From: JAXFPC01 sp034180005
GTDB taxonomy: Bacteria > Bacillota > Negativicutes > Acidaminococcales > Acidaminococcaceae
Assembly (NCBI GenBank): GCA_034180005.1
Contig: JAXFPC010000019.1
Coordinates: 1 to 26,562 of the forward strand
Direction: 5' to 3'
DNA length: 26,562 nt
The notes under the pieces were generated by a model. The model was not told where the DNA came from, ran no database searches, and was given only the letters and a program-made list of their open reading frames with translations. This document shows, piece by piece, positions 7,230 to 14,474 of this stretch (positions are counted from its first letter, which is position 1; each line of letters begins with the position of its first letter). The position numbers and the translations under genes were made by a program.

Positions 7230-8135
7230 TTATACACCTGTACCGTCAAAGGTCGGAATAAAATCTTCGTTGGCAGAGCAGCTCTCTTGCACGAAACCGT
7301 CTTCAATAGCACTGCGCATAAGATATTCTTCCACTTCGGCGTATTCTTCATCACTGACTTTTCTATTTATTTCAGGGTATTCCGAAGCTTTTCCGCAGGG
7401 TACATATTGGCGCATCAGACTGAATAAAACTTGGCCCGGCGCAAAATTTTCGCACATCCAGTCGATGATTCTTTTGCTGTTATCCGTAAGTCCGGGCATG
7501 ACAAGATGGCGCACAATAACGCCTTTTTCCATAAGACCTTGTTCGTTGATATGATAATCACCGGTTTGGCGATGCATTTCTTTGACGGCTTCCGCAGCAG
7601 TGCGAAAATAAAAGGGAGCATTGCTGTATTTGACCGCAGCCGTATCGTCGGCGTATTTAAAATCCGTAAGATAGATTTGCACTTTTCCCTGCAATCTGAG
7701 CAATGTCGAACGGATTTCAAAACCGGAGGTATTATATACAACCGGTACTCCCAGAGGATTTTGCAGACTTTCCAGGATGGCTTCCGTAAAATGGGTGGGT
7801 GTTACCAGGTTAATGTTGTGAGCGCCTTGGGCAATCAGCTCCTGATATATCTCCCGTAGCCTCTCGACAGTAATTTCTTTGCCTAAACCGCCGCTACTGA
7901 TTGCGTAATTTTGGCAGAATACGCAGTGCAGATTGCAGCCTGAAAAAAATACGGTGCCGCTTCCGCGAGTGCCGCTGATACACGGTTCTTCCCACATGTG
8001 CAGTCCCGCACGGGCAACGATGGGCAGCATGCCGCAGCCGCAGCTGCCGTAAGACGCATTTTCCTGATGGATGCTTAAAGATCTTTCAGTGCCGCAACGA
8101 TGAGGGCATACATAGCAGAGGTTCAATTGGATCAT
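7230..8135 (-). CDS. Radical SAM protein, PflX-type (pyruvate formate-lyase activase-like)
   Basis: The radical SAM cluster CX3CX2C is clear (C67, C71, C74 in GCNLHCVFCQNYAIS). An N-terminal cysteine group precedes it (C7, C10, C14, then C32, C34). This layout and the roughly 300-residue length match the PflX group related to glycyl-radical activases, whose substrates are not established. No glycyl-radical enzyme gene is nearby. The ATG at 8135 abuts the aaggag directly, which is too close. TTG at 8126 (MNLCYVCPHRCG) sits 9 bases after the same site and may be the true start. An inverted repeat at 7215-7240 overlaps the 3' end, but has no T run. Confidence 0.83.
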   Translation of the reverse strand: MIQLNLCYVCPHRCGTERSLSIHQENASYGSCGCGMLPIVARAGLHMWEEPCISGTRGSGTVFFSGCNLHCVFCQNYAISSGGLGKEITVERLREIYQELIAQGAHNINLVTPTHFTEAILESLQNPLGVPVVYNTSGFEIRSTLLRLQGKVQIYLTDFKYADDTAAVKYSNAPFYFRTAAEAVKEMHRQTGDYHINEQGLMEKGVIVRHLVMPGLTDNSKRIIDWMCENFAPGQVLFSLMRQYVPCGKASEYPEINRKVSDEEYAEVEEYLMRSAIEDGFVQESCSANEDFIPTFDGTGV

Positions 8136-8230
8136 CTCCTTAAATTAGAGCGGTGAATTTTTGCGTCGCTTAATTTTATCACATCATACTTGTATTGACA
8201 AAAACATATATTAAACTTATAATTTTAGCA

Positions 8231-8301
8231 GTAGGTCATATAACTGACGGAAGTGGGATACCACAGGGGAGTATGACCGGTAGTGCCGACCGTCTGGGCA
8301 G
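8231..8301 (+). promoter_or_regulatory. ZTP/ZMP (pfl) riboswitch
   Basis: The aptamer of the pfl motif is readable. P1 is ggtcata (8234-8240) with tatgacc (8272-8278). A hairpin gtgg-gata-ccac (8253-8264) is followed by agggga. A conserved 3' segment ccgtctgggca (8290-8300) can pair with gacgg (8246-8250) as the pseudoknot. ZTP riboswitches sense the purine intermediate ZMP (AICAR) and its triphosphate and typically turn on folate and purine genes. The gene here uses AICAR itself as substrate, which supports the call. Confidence 0.9.
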
Positions 8302-8330
8302 TTAGGGCCAGAGTGTCGGTTTATTTTTTT
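8286..8330 (+). terminator. Riboswitch-controlled terminator
   Basis: ccgac (8286-8290) pairs with gtcgg (8315-8319) and tctgg (8293-8297) pairs with ccaga (8308-8312), followed by a T-rich tract (8320-8330). The left arm uses the 3' half of the aptamer, so ligand binding and termination exclude each other. That predicts an ON switch. Confidence 0.83.
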
Positions 8331-8361
8331 GCCTGGCGGCAATATGTGCGGAGGTAATACG

Positions 8362-9537
8362 ATGAAAGAATTTGCCTTGAAATACGGTTGCAATCCAAAT
8401 CAGTCTGGTGCGCGTATTTTTATGAAAGACGGCGGAGAACTTCCGCTGGAGGTTTTGAACGGCAGACCGGGATATATTAATTTTTTGGATGCTTTCAACA
8501 GCTGGCAGCTCGTAAAGGAGCTTAAGGAAGCCGCCGGACTTCCTGCTGCAGCATCTTTCAAGCATGTAAGTCCTGCAGGAGCGGCTGTGGGTCTGCCTCT
8601 CAGCGACGTACTGAAGAAGATATATTACGTTGACGATTTGGAACTTTCGCCGTTGGCCTGCGCTTATGCCAGAGCAAGAGGAGCGGATCGTATGAGTTCT
8701 TACGGTGATTTTGTGGCTCTTTCCGATATTTGTGATAAGCAAACGGCCGCAATGCTTGCGCGAGAAGTTTCGGATGGTGTAATTGCTCCGGGGTATACGG
8801 AAGAAGCCTTGGAGTTGCTGCGCGGTAAGCGCAAAGGAACTTACAATGTCATCAAAATAGATCCGGATTATATTCCGAGGAAAAATGAAAGCAAAGATGT
8901 TTTCGGAATTACTTTTGAGCAGGCTCGCAATGATGCCGAAATTACTGAAGAACTTTTGCGGCAGCGTCCGACGGTTAATAAAGAGATACCTGCCGCAGCG
9001 GCAAGAGATTTACTGATAGCGCTGATTGTTTTAAAATATACGCAATCAAATTCTGTCTGCTATGTTAAAGACGGTCAGGCAATAGGCATAGGCGCCGGGC
9101 AGCAATCACGTGTGCATTGCACTCGTTTAGCCGGAGGAAAAGCGGATAATTGGTGGTTGCGTCAGCACCCCCAAGTTTTGGGATTGCCGTTCAGACCGGA
9201 TGTTCGTCGTCCTGATAGGGATAATGCCATAGATGTATATATTTCCGAAGACTGGGAAGATGTTTTAGCTGACGGTGTGTGGGAACAATTCTTTACGGAA
9301 AAACCGGCTGTGCTGACGCGAGAAGTCAAAAAAGAGTGGCTGCGTCAGTTGCAGGGAGTTTCTTTGGGAAGCGATGCGTTCTTTCCCTTCGGCGATAACA
9401 TAGAGAGGGCACAGCGCAGCGGCGTGCAGTATATTGCTCAGGCAGGCGGTTCCATTCGTGACGATAATGTTATTGCAACCTGTGATAAATACGGCATCGC
9501 TATGGCATTTACCGGCTTGCGCCTTTTTCATCACTGA
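8362..9537 (+). CDS. AICAR formyltransferase, stand-alone (PurH transformylase domain)
   Basis: This enzyme transfers the formyl group of 10-formyl-THF to AICAR (ZMP), the penultimate purine step. The 391-residue protein has only the transformylase part of PurH. FALKYGCNPNQ, SFKHVSPAGAA, YTQSNSVCY, GAGQQSRV and the C-terminal AGGSIRDDNVIATCDKYGIAMAFTG are family hallmarks. The N-terminal IMP cyclohydrolase domain of ordinary 500-residue PurH is missing, so that step must be done by another protein. ATG 8362 has ggaggt upstream; the TTG at 8329 lies in the terminator T run and is unlikely. The gene is under a ZTP riboswitch and ends at a terminator shared with the opposing gene. Confidence 0.92.
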   Translation: MKEFALKYGCNPNQSGARIFMKDGGELPLEVLNGRPGYINFLDAFNSWQLVKELKEAAGLPAAASFKHVSPAGAAVGLPLSDVLKKIYYVDDLELSPLACAYARARGADRMSSYGDFVALSDICDKQTAAMLAREVSDGVIAPGYTEEALELLRGKRKGTYNVIKIDPDYIPRKNESKDVFGITFEQARNDAEITEELLRQRPTVNKEIPAAAARDLLIALIVLKYTQSNSVCYVKDGQAIGIGAGQQSRVHCTRLAGGKADNWWLRQHPQVLGLPFRPDVRRPDRDNAIDVYISEDWEDVLADGVWEQFFTEKPAVLTREVKKEWLRQLQGVSLGSDAFFPFGDNIERAQRSGVQYIAQAGGSIRDDNVIATCDKYGIAMAFTGLRLFHH

Positions 9538-9549
9538 TATTTGCGGAGA

Positions 9550-9583
9550 AAAAGCGACTGATTAAAAATCAGTCGCTTTTTTT
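9550..9583. terminator. Bidirectional terminator
   Basis: A 13-bp perfect stem (9551-9563 with 9567-9579) has a 3-nt loop, with As on the left and Ts on the right. It therefore works on both strands. It overlaps the last codons and stop of the minus-strand DUF4127 gene. Confidence 0.88.
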
Positions 9584-11205
9584 ACTTCTGTTTCCGTATA
9601 AATTTGAAGCCCGATTTCAAAAATTCTGTTCCAAGGTAAGTAAACACCTGCGCGTAAATCACTTAGATAGTAATTTGTTTTTCTTTGTGTATAGAATGGT
9701 TCGCGTGATAAGTTTTGCCACAGTAGCTTTTCGCATTCCCAGGCTATTTTCCCTTGCAGCTCACGTTCCACTTCCAACCGTTCTTGCTCTTCAAGGTCAG
9801 CCGGATCGCTGCCTGCTCTGAGAAGAGTTTCTCTCAACTCGGGATGACAGACTTTTTGGTAAAAATAGTCTTCCAGAATGCGCTTGCAGGTAAAACGCAG
9901 ATTTTCAGCATAGAGCGTGGGCAGCATTTCGAACGGTAATCTGTTCGCCTGGCCGGAGAAAATTATTGCTTGGCTGAGCAGAGAACCGGAGCTGTTGCTG
10001 AAAGTATTCCAGCCGGAGAAGGAGGACAGTTTTGTTAAAGGAAAATTTTTCTGCAGAAGTAGGGGAAGCAGCAATTCTTCCGTAGAAAAATTTTCGCTGA
10101 GATCCAAAAGAGCCAGCGATTTGCCGGTTGCGGCCAGGGAACGCAGCTCTTCTTCTTGTTTAAGAGAAGGCTTATAACGTTCGTTGCCGCAGCTTATATA
10201 GCAGATAATATCGGCATCTGCTGTTGAAGCGGCCTCGTCGATTTCCAGGAGTGTGAGTTGATTGCGCAGCACTTCACCGATACTGGCCGGCATATACGGC
10301 ATATGCAAAAATTCTACGGAAGTATCTGCATACTTGAGTAAAATTTTCGGACGGTACCGACTGGTCCTCAAGTAAAAGCGCGTCAGCAGTAATGAAGCGA
10401 GTTCGTCGGCGCCATAGGTAAGATACAGCTTGTCTTTGTCTGACGCGGCGATAAGTGTTTCTAACTGTTGCGCGCTGCGGTGAGGTAGACCGAAAGGAGC
10501 TCCGTCATCCTGTCCGATGCAAACCGTATGATGCGGAAGCTTCCTTTCCAATAGACGCTGGTTCAAAAAATAGTTGCTTTGATAAAGCTTAGCGTACTTC
10601 GTTAATATCGGTGGCGGTATTTTGGCAATACTGTCCTGTAGCTGTTCTGTGATTAGGTAATCTCCGAACAGTTCCGCCATATCAAAAAATTTGGAGTAGC
10701 GGAGCAGTTGGTATTGATACCAGCGGTCCGGAAGAAGTTCATCGCTGACAAGCAGGCGAGGGATTACGGAGAAAACAGCGACATCTTTGGCTGCGGCAGG
10801 CAGCAGTGTCTGTTCCAAAATGTTTAAAGCATTTGTATATTCTTCTTCAGAAAGCTTGTTTTGTCTGCCGTGGAGCAGTCCGCCGTGGATAAAAAGGTCT
10901 GTTGATATGATGCCGGCGTCCGCTGTCGGCAGGCTCTGCTTGAGCCAGGCGAAAAGTTTTTTTGTGTCGGCGGGAAGTTTATAGTTGTCAAGAAGTTCTT
11001 TTGGGGGTAAAATTACAGTTATGCCGGCTAATTTACCGAGTTCTTGAGGCATTTCACCGCAAACAGGCCTACTGTCCAGCGGTGCTAAAACCAGGGATAA
11101 ATGAGGTGGCGGAAGTTCCGGAAGTTGTTTGCCGGAATGTCGGGAGTGTGCGCAGAAGAGCAGAGTCGCCAACAGAGCGCAGCCTGCCGAGAAAATTTTT
11201 TTCAT
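9562..11205 (-). CDS. Secreted DUF4127 family protein
   Basis: This 547-residue protein has an N-terminal signal or anchor (MKKIFSAGCALLATLLFCAHS). The DUF4127 opening is PLDSRPV (residues 42-48), followed by GIISTDLFIHGGLLHGRQ, then IGQDDGAPFG and YGADELA. The function of this family is unknown; the many conserved Asp, Arg and His residues suggest a hydrolase-like extracytoplasmic enzyme, which is only inference. ATG at 11205 has aaggagga upstream. LLFC is a poor lipobox, so lipidation is doubtful. An extended -10 (TGTTATAAT on the minus strand, plus 11253-11261) lies in the 71-bp gap shared with divergent rsmD. It is a single gene. Confidence 0.82.
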   Translation of the reverse strand: MKKIFSAGCALLATLLFCAHSRHSGKQLPELPPPHLSLVLAPLDSRPVCGEMPQELGKLAGITVILPPKELLDNYKLPADTKKLFAWLKQSLPTADAGIISTDLFIHGGLLHGRQNKLSEEEYTNALNILEQTLLPAAAKDVAVFSVIPRLLVSDELLPDRWYQYQLLRYSKFFDMAELFGDYLITEQLQDSIAKIPPPILTKYAKLYQSNYFLNQRLLERKLPHHTVCIGQDDGAPFGLPHRSAQQLETLIAASDKDKLYLTYGADELASLLLTRFYLRTSRYRPKILLKYADTSVEFLHMPYMPASIGEVLRNQLTLLEIDEAASTADADIICYISCGNERYKPSLKQEEELRSLAATGKSLALLDLSENFSTEELLLPLLLQKNFPLTKLSSFSGWNTFSNSSGSLLSQAIIFSGQANRLPFEMLPTLYAENLRFTCKRILEDYFYQKVCHPELRETLLRAGSDPADLEEQERLEVERELQGKIAWECEKLLWQNLSREPFYTQRKTNYYLSDLRAGVYLPWNRIFEIGLQIYTETEVKKATDF

Positions 11206-11252
11206 TTATTCCGCTCCTCCTTAATAAATAAATCGTACAGTTTGTTGTGCTT

Positions 11253-11261
11253 ATTATAACA
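11253..11261 (-). promoter_or_regulatory. Extended -10 element for the DUF4127 gene
   Basis: On the minus strand the bases read TGTTATAAT, a full extended -10. It lies about 48 bp before the ATG at 11205. No clear -35 is seen. Confidence 0.4.
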
Positions 11262-11276
11262 CAGATGGGTGAATGA

Positions 11277-11843
11277 ATGAGAATTATCAGCGGAAGAGCC
11301 AGAGGTTTGCGTTTGACGGTGCCGAAAAATTATGATGTCAGGCCGACAGGTGACAGGGTAAAGGAATCTGTTTTCAACATTATCGGTAGTCGCATCATAG
11401 GAGCTGACGTCATCGATCTCTTTGCCGGAACTGGAAATTTGGGCTTGGAGAGTTGGAGCAGAGGAGCCGCTTCGGCGACTTTTGTAGATATTGAACAGGA
11501 ATCGCTGCGCCTGGTGCGCAGCAATATTACCAAGTGCCGAGCCGGTGAATCCTGCATAGTATATAAAGGTGGAGCCGAAGTTTTGCTGCCGCGTCTGTAT
11601 GCGGAGGGCAAGCGTTATGATTTCGCATTTTGCGACCCCCCTTACAATAAGGGATGGACGGGAAAAATAGCTGCAGCTTTGGCACAATATCCTGTGCTCA
11701 AGGAAGGCGGTTATTTAATTATCGAACGCTCGCGCGAAGAGCAGTTGCCGGATTTTGCAGAAGGATATGAGACGGTGCGCAGCAGTCGTTACGGAGATAC
11801 GGTTGTAGATTTTGTGAAATATATTTCCGCGCGGGAAAAATAA
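11277..11843 (+). CDS. rsmD: 16S rRNA (guanine(966)-N2)-methyltransferase RsmD
   Basis: This protein methylates G966 of 16S rRNA during 30S assembly. The 188-residue sequence begins with the family signature MRIISGRARGLRL and RPTGDRVKESVFNII. It has the SAM-binding motif VIDLFAGTGNLGLE and the catalytic DPPY (FCDPPYNKGW). Length matches the family. ATG 11277 has only a weak gggtg upstream. The following gene is coaD, the common Firmicute neighbour, but a promoter-like sequence lies between them and the 145-bp gap suggests separate or added transcription. Confidence 0.95.
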   Translation: MRIISGRARGLRLTVPKNYDVRPTGDRVKESVFNIIGSRIIGADVIDLFAGTGNLGLESWSRGAASATFVDIEQESLRLVRSNITKCRAGESCIVYKGGAEVLLPRLYAEGKRYDFAFCDPPYNKGWTGKIAAALAQYPVLKEGGYLIIERSREEQLPDFAEGYETVRSSRYGDTVVDFVKYISAREK

Positions 11844-11880
11844 AGGAATAAATTATTTTATGTAGAATAAAAAACTAGGT

Positions 11881-11910
11881 TAGACATAACTTTAAGAATT
11901 GTGATAAAAT
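11881..11910 (+). promoter_or_regulatory. Putative promoter of coaD
   Basis: TAGACA (11881-11886), an 18-bp spacer and an extended -10 TGATAAAAT ending at 11910 make a reasonable sigma-70 promoter. It lies about 79 bp before the coaD ATG. Confidence 0.55.
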
Positions 11911-11988
11911 TAATCAGCGTTAAAAAAGAGTAATGCAGTGCTCCTGGAGAGGTATCGGGCATTGTGTGATGTTTTAGGAGGATCCAGG

Positions 11989-12495
11989 ATGCGCAGAGCT
12001 GTTTGTCCGGGAAGTTTTGACCCTGTTACCCGAGGACACATTGATATTTTTGAAAGAGCTAGTTCCATGTTCGATGAACTCATTGTCAGCGTCTTTCATA
12101 ATCCGGGCAAGGATAAGTCCATGTTCAGTATGGAAGAACGCGTGGAAATGCTTGAAATGGCCACCAAACATATTCCAAATGTCAAGGTGACCTGCTTTTC
12201 AGGGTTGCTTAACGAATTTTGCGAAAAAGAAAATGTGAAGTTTATCGTCAGAGGATTGCGCGCTTTTACCGATTTTGAGTATGAATTTCAAAGGGCGTTG
12301 CTTTTGAAGAAGATTAATAACGATTTGGAAACAGTCTTTATTATGACAAATGCCCAGTATTCTTACATAAGCTCTTCCGGTGTCCGCGAGCTGGCTACTT
12401 TCGGCGGCCAGATCAGGGAGCTTGTGCCGGGATGCATCGCAAAAAAAATTATCAAAACCATAGATAAAAAAAGATCACAGGAGGAATTGAAATGA
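11989..12495 (+). CDS. coaD: Phosphopantetheine adenylyltransferase
   Basis: CoaD makes dephospho-CoA from 4'-phosphopantetheine and ATP, the penultimate step of coenzyme A synthesis. The 168-residue protein shows the nucleotidyltransferase signature GSFDPVTRGH (TxGH, H17), the FIVRGLRAFTDFEYE substrate loop and YSYISSSGVRELA. ATG 11989 follows taggagga; an upstream in-frame start at 11938 adds 17 residues before the family N-terminus and has no site. The stop overlaps the next ATG (ATGA at 12492), so the two genes are translationally coupled. CoA supply links to the acyl carrier chemistry of the fab cluster later in the window. Confidence 0.96.
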   Translation: MRRAVCPGSFDPVTRGHIDIFERASSMFDELIVSVFHNPGKDKSMFSMEERVEMLEMATKHIPNVKVTCFSGLLNEFCEKENVKFIVRGLRAFTDFEYEFQRALLLKKINNDLETVFIMTNAQYSYISSSGVRELATFGGQIRELVPGCIAKKIIKTIDKKRSQEELK

Positions 12496-13088
12496 TTGAG
12501 CGTACTGATTCCAATGTCGCTATAGAGCGTATCTTTGAGGAGGCTTATAATATGATAAGCGAGGCCAGTCATGTTCCTCTGACCGATAAGGTGATGTTGG
12601 ACGAAAGCGAGTTTGTCGGTCTTTTGGACGATCTTAAAGAAGCCATACCCAAAGAGATTAAAAGTGCCACTCAGGTTCTGGAGGAGCAAAAAAATATAGT
12701 AAATAAGGCATATTTTGAAGCAGATAAAATCGTAGAGCAGGCCAAAAGTGAAGCTGAGCGCATTGTGGGCAGTGCCAGAGCACAGGCTGATGAGATGGTA
12801 AAGGAACAGGAGATTGTATCTCAGGCAAATGCTGTGGCGGAGGATATCAAGAACAATGCTCTGCGTTACAGACAGGAAACCTGCGCCGAAGCAGACGAAT
12901 ATGCTCTCAAGGTTAAGCAGGATGCTTTGCGCTATGTTGACGATATGCTGAAATATATCGGCAACAATATGCAGACTGCGGCTCAGAGTATCGCCGAAAA
13001 TCATGACAGTATCAACAGAGAGCTGCAGGGATTATATGCTGCGCCTGCTGTTGAATATAACGAAGAACTGCAGCAGGAAGAAGAATAA
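12492..13088 (+). CDS. Coiled-coil protein coupled to coaD, function unknown
   Basis: This 198-residue, acidic and alanine-rich protein is almost entirely helical. Residues about 65-145 are a long coiled coil resembling the b subunit of F-ATPase or V-ATPase subunit E (KAYFEADKIVEQAKSEAERIVGSARAQADEM). It has no membrane segment or signal peptide. Similar proteins are often annotated only as ATPase-like, and I do not assign an enzyme role. It overlaps coaD by 4 bp and ends at a strong terminator, so it is the last gene of that operon. The acidic tail (ELQQEEE) is notable. A DivIVA-like scaffold is another possibility. Confidence 0.75.
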   Translation: MIERTDSNVAIERIFEEAYNMISEASHVPLTDKVMLDESEFVGLLDDLKEAIPKEIKSATQVLEEQKNIVNKAYFEADKIVEQAKSEAERIVGSARAQADEMVKEQEIVSQANAVAEDIKNNALRYRQETCAEADEYALKVKQDALRYVDDMLKYIGNNMQTAAQSIAENHDSINRELQGLYAAPAVEYNEELQQEEE

Positions 13089-13103
13089 GGCTGAAAAGTA
13101 AGC

Positions 13104-13140
13104 ACCCCCGCAGGCGTGACCTGCGGGGGTCGAATTTTTT
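13104..13140 (+). terminator. Terminator of the coaD operon
   Basis: An 11-bp perfect GC-rich stem (13104-13114 with 13120-13130) has a 5-nt loop, then a short spacer and six Ts. It separates the operon from the convergent tmcAL. Confidence 0.88.
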
Positions 13141-13182
13141 CCGAATTTTCAACTAACGGATCGGTTGCATGGGAGTCGATGT

Positions 13183-14331
13183 TTATTTTAAATAAATAGG
13201 AGAAGTGGTTCTGTCGAGTGCGGACGGCAGTCCGTGGAGCAGCGCCCAGAGGTCCATAGCTTTCGTTTCCAGCGTAAGCTGTTCGGCAAAAGCTGCGCTT
13301 TGTCCTGCGCACGGATTTTTGCCTAATTTTGTGATGACTGGCACTGCTGCCTGCACGGAAATTTCTTTCAGCAGGTTTCGACCCTTATCGTTAAAAGCCA
13401 AGACTCTTAAATACGCAGGTTTGCGATACCCAAAGTTTGCTTTGGGAACATCCAAAAGCAGTTGCAGCAGCAGTCGGCGAATACGACTTGAAGGGTAGCG
13501 TTTATTGGTGCAGAATTTTACGGCTTCTTCCCAAGAGGAGCAGTCGGCGGCGCGCTTCAAGGTATGCTCAAGACCTTCGCTGGCGGTCGTTCGCTCCGCT
13601 ATTTCCAGAGGACTGAGACAGCGTAATCTGTAACTGAGCAAATGCCACAGCAGTTCTGTGTTACCAGGCGTGCACGTTTCCAAAGCTGTTCTGGTAGAGG
13701 ACGGCACAGCTGCGGTCCAGGACATTCCGCCGCTTTGCAAATCGCGGCGGATGGCGCTGGCGCTGGCGGTCGCTCCAGCAAGCAGCGGAGAATTGTAGCC
13801 GTTGTCGTTGCGTTTTATATAGAGCATACTTATATCGCTGCCAAGCAGCGCTTTGGTGTATTCCAAGGCCAGAATATTATTGGGGCGATCAAAGCCGTCC
13901 CCAAGAAGTTGCGCATGTGCGGCAGCGTAGGAGTGACCTTGCTGCAGCAACTCTTTGATGTCGTGTTGATATTTTGCGGAAGTGATTCTGCGAGCTAATG
14001 CGGAGAAATCCAGTTTCGGATTTTCACAACCGCAGGAAATGTGGTTGACGCATCTTGTGGCTTGCAGGATATCTGTTGCGCCCCGCGCAAAATATTCCGC
14101 GCTGCCGAGAGAATAAGATACGGGCAGCTCAAGTACCAGATCCGCACCGCAACCGACGCAGATTTCCGCTCTTTTCCACTTGCTCAAAATGCTCGGTTCG
14201 CCGCGTTGCATAAAAGAGGAGCTTATGACAGCGATGACGGGGAGCTGCAGAATTTCTTTCGTCTTTTGCAGATGGAACAGGTGTCCGTTATGAAACGGAT
14301 TGTATTCGGCTATGATACCTGCTGCGGGCAT
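13183..14331 (-). CDS. tmcAL: tRNA(Met) cytidine acetate ligase (TmcAL/YlbM)
   Basis: TmcAL activates acetate with ATP and acetylates C34 of elongator tRNA-Met (ac4C). The 382-residue protein begins with the nucleotidyltransferase-like signature GIIAEYNPFHNGH (HNGH, residues 14-17). It continues with family stretches such as SSSFMQRGEPSI and CGADLVLELPVSYSLGSAEYFA. It is a little shorter than Bacillus YlbM (about 415), mainly towards the C-terminus. ATG at 14331 has gaggagg upstream. It is divergent from ackA, whose reaction interconverts acetate and acetyl phosphate. A tRNA-Met(CAT) is at 6623. Confidence 0.93.
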   Translation of the reverse strand: MPAAGIIAEYNPFHNGHLFHLQKTKEILQLPVIAVISSSFMQRGEPSILSKWKRAEICVGCGADLVLELPVSYSLGSAEYFARGATDILQATRCVNHISCGCENPKLDFSALARRITSAKYQHDIKELLQQGHSYAAAHAQLLGDGFDRPNNILALEYTKALLGSDISMLYIKRNDNGYNSPLLAGATASASAIRRDLQSGGMSWTAAVPSSTRTALETCTPGNTELLWHLLSYRLRCLSPLEIAERTTASEGLEHTLKRAADCSSWEEAVKFCTNKRYPSSRIRRLLLQLLLDVPKANFGYRKPAYLRVLAFNDKGRNLLKEISVQAAVPVITKLGKNPCAGQSAAFAEQLTLETKAMDLWALLHGLPSALDRTTSPIYLK

Positions 14332-14426
14332 CGGCGCTCCTCCTCACATTGTAAATTACTGTTAGATAAATTATAGCACAAGGATATGGCGATGCCCATA
14401 AAAGAATTTTTCTAGGAATTTTGACG

Positions 14427-14442
14427 TAAATAGTGTATACTA
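14427..14442. promoter_or_regulatory. Operator-like site shared with the ccpN upstream region
   Basis: taaatagtgtatacta matches 563-578 at 15 of 16 bases. It includes a TATACT -10-like hexamer (14436-14441) 33 bp before the ackA GTG. The match suggests that one regulator, perhaps the CcpN-like protein, binds both sites. That is inference, and AT-rich -10 similarity alone could explain part of it. Confidence 0.4.
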
Positions 14443-14474
14443 CTAGCGAGAAATATAATCCTTGGAGGTTCAGC

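Noticed and set aside
7215..7240. Hairpin caggtgt/acacctg as a terminator between convergent genes
   Set aside because: The stem is real but short, with a long AT loop and no T tract on either strand.
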